Under the pieces are notes generated by a model. The model worked only from the letters and a program-made list of their open reading frames with translations, did not search any database and had not been told where the DNA came from. DNA of 64,000 nucleotides, taken from Bigelowiella natans CCMP2755. Taxonomy: Eukaryota; Cercozoa; Chlorarachniophyceae. This document shows, in pieces, positions 11,995-24,098 of this stretch. The stretch covers positions 62,001-126,000 of the forward strand of contig ADNK01000053.1 in NCBI GenBank assembly GCA_000320545.1, given 5' to 3'. The translations under genes were made by a program, and so were the position numbers. The number at the start of each line of letters is the position of its first letter. The first letter of the stretch is position 1.

Positions 11995-13134
11995 GGTGTG
12001 TAAGCGTGTTAGAGAAGTGAGAGAGAAAGAGAGTTGTTTGAGAAAATGTATTAAAAACGCTTAAAATTTGTTGTCCTCTGCAAATGGTGCATCTCCCTAA
12101 CCTATGGTACAATACTATGCTACCGCGCTCACTAGTGCTGCTGCTGCTTGCCCACTACTATAACTATTACATTCTCAAGTCGAATTTAAGCTTGTCCACG
12201 AGAAATGGGCGATCCACATACGTCTGCACTACTGCATTTCGTGAGAAGTCGATATTCTCCGTACTACGTGTAAGGTAGATCCCCGCACCCTGAGAACCAA
12301 GGTCGGGCTTAACGATTAGCGTCTTGTTCTTTCGATCCAGGTTTTTGCTGGAATTTAGATCGTAGTTAGTTTTACAGTACTATCTTCCGGAGTATCTTCC
12401 GGAGAAGGTATAAGTGGAAGTTATCGCCTATAAGTTGCTATGTATACCGGGCCCAGTCTTTAAGCTTTGTTGCGTCCGTAGGAAGACTCCAGGTACGAGG
12501 GTAGAAATTGAACTCGTCAGGGTTGCGCAGAGCCATATCGTTCATGTGCTTTGCCATGGATTTTTTGGACGTCAGCTGCGAGATGCCGTGGATGGAATGG
12601 ACACGCTAATGTTAAATATATACATATTTATTTATTTATAACATGTATCATGGAAAAAATAGTCTTTTCATTGAATTACGTATGTTCTCTGGGTGCTCGT
12701 GTAAGTAATAGCGAGGTTTTATGTGGAACTTAGCGTCTGATGCTATCAATCACCTGCCCGTATTTAAGCGATGACCAAAACAGAACTGGTCGCCGTCTAT
12801 AAATCCATGCTATCGTCCACTTATGCGGCTCAGTCTCCTCCCTCCAACCCAATTTTTTGCATACCAAGCTGATAGCTGAACATAAACCACGCGCACACAG
12901 ATCATATATGAAAAATATAATTAATGAGAAGAAAGAAAACAAAGGGTCAACATGGTAAACAGTCCATGAATGTAATTGTTTTGATTTTTAGCCACTGGCA
13001 TGACGCATGGATACATCAGTGCAGCAGAAATTCATATCCCAGGATCTAGGAGTGCGCACCCTCTTTTTGAAGCTCATTCCAGACCAAGTTCGTGTTCGCT
13101 CTTTTGTGTTCGCTCGCACCCTCCGTCTTACCAT
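9642..13134 (-). CDS. Tubulin tyrosine ligase-like protein (TTLL, probable polyglutamylase/polyglycylase)
   Basis: ATP-dependent amino-acid ligase of the ATP-grasp superfamily that adds glutamates or glycines to tubulin tails on axonemes, basal bodies or cytoplasmic microtubules. Minus-strand exons join in phase: basic N-terminus ending NFCCTDVSMRHA (13134-13008), ISLVCKKLGWREETEPHKW (about 12876-12756), VHSIHGISQLTSKKSMAKHM and RNPDEFNFYPRTWSLP (about 12600-12450), LIVKPDLGSQGAGIYL and VVQTYVDRPFLVDKLKFDLR (about 12350-12170), IYVLITSVSPLRIYVHEDGF and MQHLTNYSLNKQNPDFV (about 11850-11590), LWDKIHDIAVKMVLP (about 11420-11350), MCFQFLGLDILIDQDVNPWL with EVNR (about 11250-11115), YSSVNCDTPVDAEVNIAAVG (about 10845). 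KPDLGSQGAG, FDLRIYVL, HLTNYS and NPWLIEVN are the family's ATP and substrate motifs. The last exon (10510-9642) begins RYNQWRRNFDLACKAL and becomes a long Ser-rich tail. ATG at 13134 is the first in frame and gives an Arg-rich leader. The subfamily cannot be assigned by eye. Confidence 0.92.
11953..11992. repeat. (GT)n microsatellite in a TTLL intron
   Basis: About 40 bp of GT on the plus strand, inside the intron after the exon ending FDLR. Confidence 0.95.
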
Positions 13135-13253
13135 TCTCCCTCTTGGCATTCTTCGATCTGGACATGTGCTTTTAGGCTCTCATTCCCTTCTCTAGGGCGC
13201 AGGGTCAGGGTTTCCTTCTGTGCCCCCTTGAACTTCGGCTCATTTGTTGGGTT
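13135..13253. promoter_or_regulatory. Short divergent spacer, candidate bidirectional promoter
   Basis: About 120 bp between the TTLL start on the minus strand and the first plausible ATG of the plus-strand gene. No TATA box is evident. The assignment rests only on divergent gene orientation and is weakened by the uncertain plus-strand start. Confidence 0.35.
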
Positions 13254-15881
13254 TTGGGGAATTGGGAGCAGGATGTAACGCAGATCATCGTAAAATCGCC
13301 AGACGTTTCCAAAGTTTTAACGGAAACAAACTCTTCCAGCTCCTTTTGGATGAATCGTGTCTTTCTCGAAATACGAAGAGCTAAACTGTGTCGTAGAAGG
13401 AAAATCCACGGAAATCATAGCACATATTTTGTTCAGGGAAAATATGGGAAGACACAGCCTGTCGCAGAGAAAAATGTGGACGTACATCGAAGGAGTAGTT
13501 CATCCGGACTTTTCTGAGACACCGAGATGTTCCCTTTTCTTGTTTAAAATTTGTAAAATCGCATGACGTATGTGGTAAATCAAGGCTGTCTCGTTGATGT
13601 TCCAGAGAGGGTTCTTTTAATGCCATTGGGATCTCATTTATTTGTAACGACATCAAAATATTGTGTAATTATGGAAATATTAAGTACATTTCGAGAAAGA
13701 GTCTGGCATAATTTAACGACGGGAACAGCCTTCAGAAAGAGCTGAGATGGTGAACCTCTCGCTTGCTCACCTCCTTACGCCTGCCAACGTAAAGGGCTTG
13801 AGTAAAGAATTAAGCAAGAACGGTGGGAGAATATTGCCAGAAAGAGAGATCACGTTATTTATAGCGATATTTTACTCGATTTTCTTTTAAACGTCTTCGA
13901 AATGTAAAGGAAGCGTGTTTTTCAACTTCAACGGCGTAAGCATGTTTCCACCTACATGCTTGGAAATCACACTCCTCTATTTTGCAAATAGGATACATTC
14001 TTCTCTATTTTTGTTTTTGAAGTAAACACATCGAGACGGAATGGAGATCATTACAATTTCCACCTAATATATGCAGGATGGTGTTTTGTGGAGCTCCAAA
14101 ATGATCTCGTCATGCTCGTCCAAGTATTCAATAAAGGTGAATACACGCTTCTATCAAAAATATTCAATTGGTATTATCTGCAAATTTTATTCACTCCTTT
14201 ATCTTGAGTAGGATCTGAATTCCTGAAAAAGCCTCTCTCTTTGAAGAAGCAGGTTCCTTATTTCATTTCACTTAGCTTGGTGTTCTGTACCTGACATATG
14301 GCACTTACTTGCTTGCAGGTACCTCTGGCTGCTCGCTACCACTTTGAAAGTGTATGCAAGAACGAGGAAAAAAAAAGGTTGGAATAATGTTAGCCCAATA
14401 GATGAAGCATAAGTAAATAAGCACATCAATATATTTAGCATATCTAATTTCGGATAACTTGAAACTTTATATCCTCTTCAGGCAACGTGGGCTTACTATG
14501 AGGGATGCCCATGCCAACATGGGAGCGCCAAGGTAGATATGCGAGAACAATGCACGTACCACTTGATGGGTGGAAGTGACGCAAGATTCTCACACTAGGA
14601 ATTATTCTTTCAGGCCCATGCCTAAGGGACATGTTCCTGAGTTTAGCTCTTCGGACCTGAACAACCTTGAGGTAGGTTTGAACTTCTAAAATAGCATCGT
14701 TTTTTCACGGCACTTTTCACCCTTGTTGCTAGAATTACTTTCTGATTTAACTCTACACAATCAGCGGATGCTCAACGAAACAGGTGGTACTCCAATTGTA
14801 GAGGGGGATGAACAGCCTAAATTTAAAGTGCAGACTGAGGCGGAGGAGGAAGATTTTGCAGAGGAGCCCGAAATGATGGAAAATGCAGATATAGTAGAGG
14901 AGGATGACAACGAGCATGGGAACATAGAAACCCAGGTAAAAACCACTGAATTACAGTACGCATTCGTAACGAGTATTTTTTAAGTCAACACTAAAGTTAT
15001 ATATCCCGCCGTTTATTCTCTGCAGACCCCCCCGCAAACACCACCACTTGGAGCTACGATAACAGAAATATGTTCGTCCCCTGAACATGGAGAGGCATCG
15101 TCCTCTCAGATGGAGGCCGTGATAGAGGAATACGACATAACAGAGCCAACTACGATACCGCAAGAAAGTAAAAGAGGGAGACGGGCTAGATCCGCGAGCG
15201 AGACGCGTATGACCCACAAGCAACAGTTGATCCAAGTGTTAAAGAACGGTCTGCCCTCCTTAAAAGTTGCCTTGGGTCTGCAGACACCGGAAGAAAGCAG
15301 CCCCAAATCCAACTCAGGAGGAGCGTCACTGCACCCGCGCCCTCAAACTTCGTCGTCTGCAATTGATTCTGCTCGTTCTAGCTTAGGACAAGCACTGAAG
15401 AAATGGTTTCAATCTCCACGGGAGAAAGAACGGTAATTGGGGTCCTTTTATTAAACCTGAAATTAAGTAACCTTATGCAATTGTTTTTTTGGTGTTATCA
15501 ATTCTGAATATCAAATGATTGTTTGTATTGGTAATTTACACGCCCAACCTTTCATTATTATTTACTACACTGGGAAATTTCCCAAGATGTCATTTAATTT
15601 ACAACGACGATATGTATTAAGTGTTCAGACAGCGCAACGAAGATTCTATTGTTTATGTATTCTTGATAACCGTATCGTGTTTGTATTCGTATTCCTCTCC
15701 ACTTTTTCTTTCTCCATACAGATACTCTATCCTTTGCATTCCTGAGATCGAGCAGCCTGTTGCCGCAGTAATTGTTCGAGCGTTGAAGCCAGTCGAAGGT
15801 ATTCGTAATATGAAAAGAGTGAGAACGAAACCCTACTGCCAATCCCAAAAACTCTTCTTCCCACAGAGGAAGAAAAAGTGA
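13254..15881 (+). CDS. Unrecognised multi-exon protein with acidic and serine-rich regions
   Basis: The 3' exons splice cleanly and in phase: 14077-14136 (WCFVELQNDLVMLVQVFNK, reminiscent of a PH-domain strand), 14212-14252 (SEFLKKPLSLKKQ), 14319-14377 (VPLAARYHFESVCKNEEKK), 14482-14532 (QRGLTMRDAHANMGAP), 14614-14671 (PMPKGHVPEFSSSDLNNLE), 14765-14934 (acidic), 15026-15432 (acidic then basic and serine-rich, ending AKK-type KKWFQSPREKER), and 15722-15881 (YSILCIPEIEQPVAAVIVRA, then a basic tail ending PQRKKK). Intron bounds are GT-AG with pyrimidine tracts. The 5' part is unsure: the open frame from ATG 13254 (MGNWEQDVTQIIVKSPDV...) can be joined to 14077 in phase at a weak donor near 13497, but other starts are possible. 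I cannot assign a family. A cytosolic scaffold with a membrane-binding fold is one guess. Confidence 0.6.
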
Positions 15882-17060
15882 AAATTCTTATTATGATGAA
15901 TTACAGTTGGGGTACTAACATTATGGTTGTATTTTGGATGTGGTGTTGTTGTTGTTGTTATTGTTGTTGTTCCTAAAGCGTGCTTTCGCTGGAATTGGCG
16001 GAATGGATTTGATAACAGTCGTGGTACCCTGGAGGTGCAGCTGCACAATGGCATAGAAATCGAGATTTGGTTGAATTTCTGGCGCGCAGTCTACCGATCT
16101 TAGTGATGAGCGATGACGTCCATAACGACCATAGAGCCATCTTTCCTTTTATTCTTCTTTCTCTTTACCAATTAGAAGAGCAACTGTCGAGGAATAAGAA
16201 AAGATATATCTTTTAGATTTGAGTGAATAAAAAGAATTTACGAAGCAAAATTTAGTGCCTGTCGTATAGCATTAGAGAATTTTAATGAGTCATTCTATTC
16301 CATGTCGGATTTTCACTGTGTACGTACGCATGTACAATATGTAGTTTACATCTCTGAAGGAATAGATTTCGTATCGTGAGTTGCATGCATAACTGCATCT
16401 AGGCATACTGGCATAGCAATTATGTGCAATCATATGTATCGTACGGTGCATAAACGTAACACTCTGTGAGTGCTGCTGCTCGGATGAATCGATCATAGTA
16501 CCAAGCTAGCTGGCGTTACTCTCTTATCACTCATGAAATGCGTGCAACCTTCAATGTTTATCAGTAGTCATTATATTTGTTGCTGCTTTTACCCTAGCAG
16601 CTAGCGCTGGTGGACTGTCAATAATTAGATCCAATTATTGCCATTTCTGGATCAGTCATATTGTATGAGCCATTATAACCAAAGCTAGAAAGGCTTCCAA
16701 ATTCTAACTCCCGTGTCCAATTTGCATGCACACAGCACGCATATAGCTAAATAGGCGTCTATGCATGCTAGCCGGCGGACATCTAGACGTGGGTGGTTGC
16801 AATACCTACACAGATCTAGACAACATCTAGAGATACACTTTGTCGTGTTATATATTAACAGTGATGCTAGGATGCTATTTGTAGCGATATGTAGCGATCT
16901 GTATGTGTACGTATGTTAGAGCTAGCAATCGATTGCAGTGTAGAGCTATATCATGCTGCGCTAATGTATCGATCAATCAATTTCTCATGCACACTCTGCC
17001 GCTGCTGCTTTAGTTGCGTATAGGGTAGTACTCAATAGTAGAGAACCCTAGCTAGTCTAT
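15882..17060. other. Convergent 3' spacer, TGCA/AGCT/TAGC-rich
   Basis: 1.2 kb between two convergent genes. After a GTT-repeat stretch near 15945-15970, positions 16290-17060 are rich in GCATGC, GCTAGC, AGCT and TAGC words and lack microsatellites. A weak minus-strand match to the 3'-flank element (CCTATACGCAACTAAAGCAG then CAGCGGC) lies at about 16994-17045, just downstream of the aminotransferase stop. No gene is supported. Confidence 0.5.
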
Positions 17061-18194
17061 CTAGTGTTGACCCGACTTCTTCCACCCTAAATTGCTCATT
17101 GCCTCACCAACAGCTGCAGACAAACGACGACCGAGTTCGCTCTGAATATTTGTCACAGGATATTTATTCGTTGCCATGAGTGTACTGCCTTTAAGCGATA
17201 GAACACAACCCAAAAATAATTCACAGCATCTTGGACATATCTAGATATGTAGGCGTCAATGTACATTTTTTTAATATAACTATATATATGCATGTCGTAG
17301 TAAAATGTGTATGCGTGTGTGCGCGCGTAGCAGACATCTGCATACCACTTCCTCCTCCTGAATGTCATATGTAGGTGTGACCATCACTCCCATATCGACA
17401 AAATAAGGCCATATCCTGATAATGCCCACAAAATCTCAATCGCAAAAACTAATAACACAACTGCGCTTGATGATATCGAATCTTTGAATTAGGAAAGACG
17501 GCCATTAAATTTAGACGCTATTCCTTTTTCCTTATACGTGAGTTTGTGTGAGTGTGTATGTGTGAACCTGTGCGCTTTACAGGCGTTTTTAAGGGCTGCA
17601 TTTGCCTGTTTGTGTTTCAGTATAAATTCTTGTTATTATCTCGCTGATTGAATGCTTTTCCCCCCTCTCTAGAGAATTCTGAGCAGCGTGGAAGAATTTA
17701 TGACGACGACTACGAAAAAGACTGTATACTTCCTCTCCGGTGAAATAAGAAACAGAAGGAAGGAATACTGCCCGTGCACATAAAAAGCACATACACGCAC
17801 ACGTATAGGCATGCGCACGTGAAGTGCCCCTTTCTCAGTGTCGCTCTCTACGTTTGAGAGGGCCGAAAACCTTTTTTCGCATTTTGCGATCCAGCGCACA
17901 GCTTCCCCGCGACCATGCCAGCCCCCACATTAGCCTAAATGGCAACCGTTAAAATAACAACATAGACGAATAAAATACTGCAAGATAAAGCACATATGCT
18001 CGTGAGTGAATATATGCATGATCTGCAAACTCATGGATGTGTCCAAGGAACATGGCCATCGTGTATTTGACATATTGCGCGCCAACTGATCCACTATTTT
18101 CGCATGTTGGTTTCCAACCCCATTCCATGGGACACTAGATTTCCATTGCTTGCTGCTTCAGCCTCTTGCATGGCACTCTCAAGACCCTTCAACA

Positions 18195-18241
<47 letters not shown>

Positions 18242-19671
18242 ACTATATATAAATATGTAATATTACAATATTTACTTATTTATATGAGAGGCCTTGGGAG
18301 AGATGTGCAAAATATACTAATGATACAGGGCTAAACAAAATCACATATCTAAGCTGAGAAGGAGAGGGGGAAGGGGGGCGAGAATGCGGCGGAAGAGAGA
18401 GAGAGAGAGAGAGAGAGGAATGGTTCCAATGAATAATTAACACTTTGCACAAAGTAGCAGCAGCACGACCAATGTAATAGTTCTTGCAGCACGAGGGAAC
18501 ATAGACACCACCATAGTTGTCGTTGGAGAAGAGGAGGAGGAGTAGGGAAGGGGGGGGAAGGTTGAACCTTGCTCATCTTCTGGATGTGGCTTCCATATTC
18601 CTTTGTCTTCTTTAGCACCTGTTAAGTAGAAACGACAGAGAGAGAAAGAGAGAGAGAGAGAGAGTATAGACGAAGGGCTTAGACGAAATAATATAGACAG
18701 AATATCTCGAGATGCCGATTGTTATTTCTATTCGCTCATCTCTCGCATCGACATCTTCATCACGGTCAACATGTCACGGAATGCTGCCTTATATTTTTTG
18801 AAAGCACCATCATGTGTACTACGTTCCCGACCTCGCGCGCCGTGATGAGGGCTCGAATGTTGCTGCCTTTGCAATGGTGAGAGAAAGGGATTATAAGCCC
18901 AGGGATATACTACTACTGTCACTGCCATCTTCCACTGATGTATTATTACCAGCATAAGTGTGACTTTGAAGCACGGTACGACCTTCCTCTAAATGGCCAA
19001 CAGGATGCAGATATTACCAACTACTTACATGCATACACACATACTGATGTTCGGTGCTGAGAAAAGAATCACCTCGCAGCCTCCCCCCCCCCTCAAACAC
19101 GAGGCATCCAGCGAGTGGGAAAACGCCACCGGCCACCTGGAAATCAGAGAGACATTACATAAGTCTTCATATCATCCTTCAAATGGATCAGGAGGAGGAG
19201 GACGTGGAGGCCGAGGAAGAAGAGGAAGAGAGAATGGGTAAAATGATTGAACCGAAAATCATCTATACATCTACATAGTAGTAATAATAAAACTGAAAAG
19301 ATCACAGGGCTACTAGCTCCCAACCGCCTTGCCGAATGTCACTGCATCAGGCCTTAAATCCCAGCTGTATAGAAGCGAGCGACCCATCAGATCATCACAG
19401 CAAAGAGGGGAAATGATACGTAGGAAGGGAGGGAGGGAGAGGTGGTAGGAGGAGGAGGAGGGAGGACAAGAAGAGAGATATCAGATTAGCTCTGATGGAG
19501 AGACTATAGATAGGAATGGGAATGAAGAATGAAAATAATATACCTTTTCGATAAGAACAAATCGCCCTCGCCATGTCGTGCTAACGATGTTAAATATTGC
19601 AACACATTCAACATACATGTTTTTATAGATTAGCTCTATTTCTTTCTCTCCCTTACACACACACGCGCGCG

Positions 19672-19727
<56 letters not shown>

Positions 19728-20623
19728 AGGAAAGAAACCTGTATATGCATACATAATTTGCAATATTGATGTGCTGAGAAAATGCTTATGACGTAGAAGA
19801 TAAGAAAATATAACAATGGTAAACTCTATTTTATCATCACCTAATCCACACATAACTTCATCTGCCAACACCTGATAGATCATGCAGCAGGAGCAGGGCG
19901 AGGAAGGAAAAATAGGAGAAGAAGGGGAGGAGGAAGAGGGGGGTGAAGGAGCAGACGTTCTTTATAGTCATTGCCATATACACAGGCGTCAATTATCCTT
20001 GAAGCGAAAAGTGGTATTATTCTGTTGTTGCTGATCTTGCATAAGTCCGCACAGATAGTATATATATATCTAGGGTGCCGCCATACCTTGATGCCTCTCT
20101 CCTTAGCAAGCCGAACATACTCTTTCAGCATCTCTTTGTCCCACGGCTGTGCTGCCTATTACGCGTGAAGAATCACCGAGAACGATGAATTATGAGAAAA
20201 AAAGTGAGGCGACATTGAACACGATTTGCTCCTTCATACACAGCACGCATGTGTCCCTGAAAGGGGGGAGGGGGGGAGGGGATTATATGTAAAAGAGACA
20301 CGGATCATGCAAAACAACCAAGGAAGATCCCGACTGCGGCTCGAACAAAATAACACCTGAAACAACAAAAAGGCATTGACAAGAAGGTGATGATTTTCGG
20401 CGTACTGAAAGCGTTGACCCGCCGTCTCATATATTCTCGTTGAATTATAACGTATATTGTAGCTCACACCCACCCAGCTCATCGGCTTCTCGGTTGAGAA
20501 AGTCGACGTATTCCTGCCTATAGAAGGGGAAGAAGAAGAACATGCTGAGGGAGAATGCAATGATGATGATGATGATGATCATGATGATGATCATGATCAT
20601 GATCATGATGAAAGCAATCATAA

Positions 20624-20664
<41 letters not shown>

Positions 20665-21980
20665 TATAAGATTACTATCCCACAAATTCCATACGATTTA
20701 CCTCATTCTTTGATGGAATTCATCGAGGGACTCTCCAGCTTCAATTCTTCGCTTATGATAGCTACGATATGACGACGAGGAGGGCAAAAGAGGACAGGGA
20801 GGAAGAAGGCTCAGTAAGCGATGCTGATGGTGACGATGCGTACTGGAAATGGTGATGATGATTATCATGTGTTTGTGTTAGGGTCATAATGATGACGTGA
20901 AAGAGGCTGTTGTTGGTGATGAAGATGATGTGCTGGTATTACGCTGGCATTGGATATGTTCGTTGCATCGGCTTTGCTCCGAGGGGCGACGCTACGTGCG
21001 ACATAGCAATCAATCACAAATATAACGATTCATTGCACTCCACACCCTAGTATATTTACCAGTTGTTGTGCAGATGCGTCTGTATTTATATGTATTTAAT
21101 TACTTTCATGCAAACATTGTGTGAATATATATGGCCATTATTTGGTGGCTGTGTCGCTGGGATGAAACTCCCCCCCCCTCCCCCCCTCTCTCCCTCCCTT
21201 ACCTGAGCCGAATGAAGAAGATCCAGGCCCATGGTATGAGAACTCACTTACAGCAACCTAATATCGAAGATGATGATGAAGGGGTGGGGCGGAGCAGAAT
21301 AAGGTCTTGATATACATTAGATTTTACACCATTGTCTTCTCGTCGTCATCATCGTCATCATCATCGTCATCATCATCATCATCATCATCATTGACGGCAC
21401 CTTCGTTCGTAACGAGCTGAAAATATCCTTCTGTTTCTCGTGGGGCGTCGTGTTCTCCTCTCTGCGCACAGGAGGATGGAAACGATGGTGAGTCAAAGAA
21501 AGAACGCTTTAAATCCACACATGTACAGCAGCAGAGCAGAAACAACTGGAGAAAGTGGGAGAAAAAGGAGATGAAGTATATATGCGGAAAGCTACTTCTT
21601 GGAAAGTATATGTGTTAGTATATGAAGCAGCACATTGGATGTTGCAGCTGGAGCAGTAAATCGATGCCAGCGAGCACCTTGTTTTCGGTAGGGAGGAAAG
21701 GAGGAGGAAGGGGGGGAGGGAGAGAAGGTTGTATTTGATGATTCTTCACTACGTGCATTTGTTCTTGCTAAAAGCTTTGGAAAGGCAGCAAAACGTTCAC
21801 TCATCGCCATCGTTGCATCATCGTTGTATACGCATGATTGCATTCTTCTAATGTGTATGCATTTGCTGTCACCGCACCGCGGAAGTGCCCTCCACCTGGA
21901 AAGGGAATAGTTGGACAAAGAAGAATGAGGCGAAGGGGATGAGATTATATAGAAGATCTCACTATGTCACTAAATTGAAG

Positions 21981-22021
<41 letters not shown>

Positions 22022-23320
22022 TAGCGCATGAAGTCTAGTCATCCCACCTGAAGGCTAGCAAACCACTCCTCAGAAGCAGCCGCGAGATGGGAGGGGAGGG
22101 CGCTTTCTGATCCAACAAAGAAACGAGGACGTGAGCGTGTGCCATGTAGGCGGTAGCAGTATTTTAGTGTCTAAAGGCAGTCCTCTCTCTGTTTTCCTTA
22201 GTTTGTTTTTGAAATGCCCTTCTCTGCTGCGGATAAGAGCAGTTGCGCCTTTTGCATCCCCGCATAAACGTTTCAAGTAACAGTTACTAACACCATTGGC
22301 CGATGACACGCTACCTAAGGTACGGATGAACTCTGGGAGCGCCTGAGGGACCTTGTTTGATAATAATTGGTCTTAATTAATAAATGAGTAGCTGAGCGAC
22401 AACGGATTTTTACATTCTCGTTGTGGTAGATAAAAGCGAAGCAATGATAGGAAAGGAGAGGAGAAGTACCCCGGCACTTGTGTGAATGGATAACGGGGCT
22501 GCATGATTGCCTTTATTCAGATTCATAAGTGCTTCCCTTTCAGTGAATGCATCGAAAGAAGGGGCAGTGAGAATAATAATGCGGTCGCAACAGTACTAAT
22601 AGATGTGACACATAGTCTCTTGTAGTAGGAGAAATAGCGCAAGCAGCATATCCCTCCTCAGGTTCGTTATTTTCATTACCACTACAACTACTACTATTAG
22701 AAGTACTACTAGGTCAACGATATATCAACATCGAGACCTTGCTCCCCATCATTACCTTTCGTAGTCGAAGCCTGGTTGCAGAATCTCTGCCAGTCGGGGG
22801 CCTGATGGGTTATGAGTAATGATGGTGATAGGAGGGAGGAAGTAAGGTGCATGCTCAATATATGCGACGACAACAACAAAGATGTTCCGATTTCGAATCT
22901 CTCCATCCCCTCTTCTTTCCTGTGTAGCGGTTTCTATGTGTGTGTGTGTGTGTTGCGCGAGCGCGAGCATGTGTGCCAAACTCCTATCCGCAACTAACCC
23001 AACGCTTACCGGAGAAGCATTCGCTACACGCAGCACCGACAACCATCATCTCCTCGGTGTCGTTTTCTTCCTAATTAAGACCAGCGGCGGCAGCGCGGTA
23101 AGGGAGCGGAGCAGAAATAGAAGCTGCATCGTTTGAAGATGATTGAATTATACTCACGGCGGACTAACCTGCCGTATGTGAAACGGCCCCTTCTTCGACA
23201 CCGTGACGGGAATGGGTGTGCCGACAGGGACACGGCCAGCGAAATGAGAGACCTAAGGGCGCGTTGTGATGATCGAATCATGATATGCAAATGCCTGGGA
23301 ACTTAATGGTGCTACGTGGA

Positions 23321-23355
<35 letters not shown>

Positions 23356-23433
23356 GACCGAAAGCATGCGCTTGGAGAAGCAGCATCTCTGGCCGAGTGT
23401 CGATGCACATGCTGATCGAACCATCGCCCTCAT
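17061..23433 (-). CDS. Class-III PLP-dependent aminotransferase, probable mitochondrial
   Basis: Transfers an amino group using pyridoxal phosphate; fold type I, class III (GABA/ornithine/lysine aminotransferase superfamily). Substrate not assignable. Read on the minus strand: an Arg/Ser/Cys leader MRAMVRSACASTLGQRC (23433) with the look of a mitochondrial presequence, HFAGRVPVGTPIPVTVSKKG (about 23230), EALMNLNKGNHAAPLSIHTS (about 22540), VPQALPEFIRTLG (about 22360), SYHGPGSSSFGSG (about 21230), RRIEAGESLDEFHQRM (about 20740), EYVDFLNREADELG then VILFEPQSGSS (20515-20310), AAQPWDKEMLKEYVRLAKER (about 20155), VLADEVMCGLG with the PLP-binding Asp (about 19870), ARHGEGDLFLSKSWDLRPDA and VTFGKAVAGGVFPLAGCL (PLP lysine codon at about 19328-19330), EEGRTVLQSHTYAG (about 18990), LTVLKKTKEYGSHIQKMSK, ESAMQEAEAASNGNLVSHGM, LMWGLAWSRGSCALDRKM (about 17910), WPYFVDMGVMVTPTYDIQEE (about 17400) and ELGRRLSAAVGEAMSNLGW before the stop. 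Neighbouring exons join in phase. A few N-terminal joins (21.3-22.3 kb) are uncertain. Confidence 0.88.
19660..19722. repeat. (GA)n microsatellite in an aminotransferase intron
   Basis: About 60 bp of GA on the plus strand, which is (CT)n in the gene's sense strand, lying in the intron between VMCGLG and the next exon's downstream side. Confidence 0.9.
20628..20660. repeat. (CA)n microsatellite
   Basis: About 32 bp of CA in an aminotransferase intron, next to an ATG/ATC-rich trinucleotide stretch (20560-20610). Confidence 0.9.
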
Positions 23434-23751
23434 CTCGCTGGAGGGCGGGTTTTGAGGTCGGCTTGCGTTACTGTGGGACGGATAGCCTCAGAGCACGTAA
23501 TATCAGAAGAATGCGAAAACCGACCAGAATCTTACGAAAAGACATGCAAATAATTCCATATTTTGGAGAATCGCATGTTCCGAGACTACCATTTTTGTTT
23601 TTGTTCTTGCGACAATGACATGACATTGTCGCAGGATAAAATCAGCGCTATTTGTTTCCTTGCTCCTGCCCCTCATCGTATCTCAGGTTGGGAGCACTTC
23701 CTGCACCCTTGCAATCTGTAGTGGCACTCCACCGCTTTCTCGAAGTCAATT
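23434..23751. promoter_or_regulatory. Divergent spacer, candidate bidirectional promoter
   Basis: 318 bp between the aminotransferase start (minus) and the DUF1295 start (plus). No TATA-like element stands out. An 8-bp inverted pair around ACATTGTC/GACAATGT at 23610-23632 forms a short hairpin. The role is inferred from gene orientation. Confidence 0.4.
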
Positions 23752-24058
23752 ATGGATTTGTCTGTCTACCCCCTGGTAACTGGTGTGCATGAGGGAAGGA
23801 GAAGATAGTTTGTGTATGCGTTAATGTTTCTGATTGTGCTTTCTCCCCGCTGCGTGTGGCTTGACTGCTGGCGCTACTACTACTGCGATTTAAGCTATAT
23901 CACTGTGGATTCTGGGCGGGACTGTGCTTCATAGTGTCCACAATCACGGGGAATGTGAGCCAGGTGGACAAATTATGGAGCCTTACGCCGGCTCTATATG
24001 CCTGGCAAATTGTGTTCTCATCCGACACACTTCAGATGCGGTATTAGTCACACATCAT

Positions 24059-24098
<40 letters not shown>

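Noticed and set aside
13000-13278. Two plus-strand ORFs of 62 and 92 codons
   Set aside because: They are antisense to the first TTLL exon, whose frame joins in phase to ISLVCKKLGW.
18430-18530. Possible exon reading NYYIGRAAATLCK in the aminotransferase
   Set aside because: Joining HIQKMSK directly to GLESAMQEAE is in phase and matches the class-III fold better, so this stretch is treated as intron.
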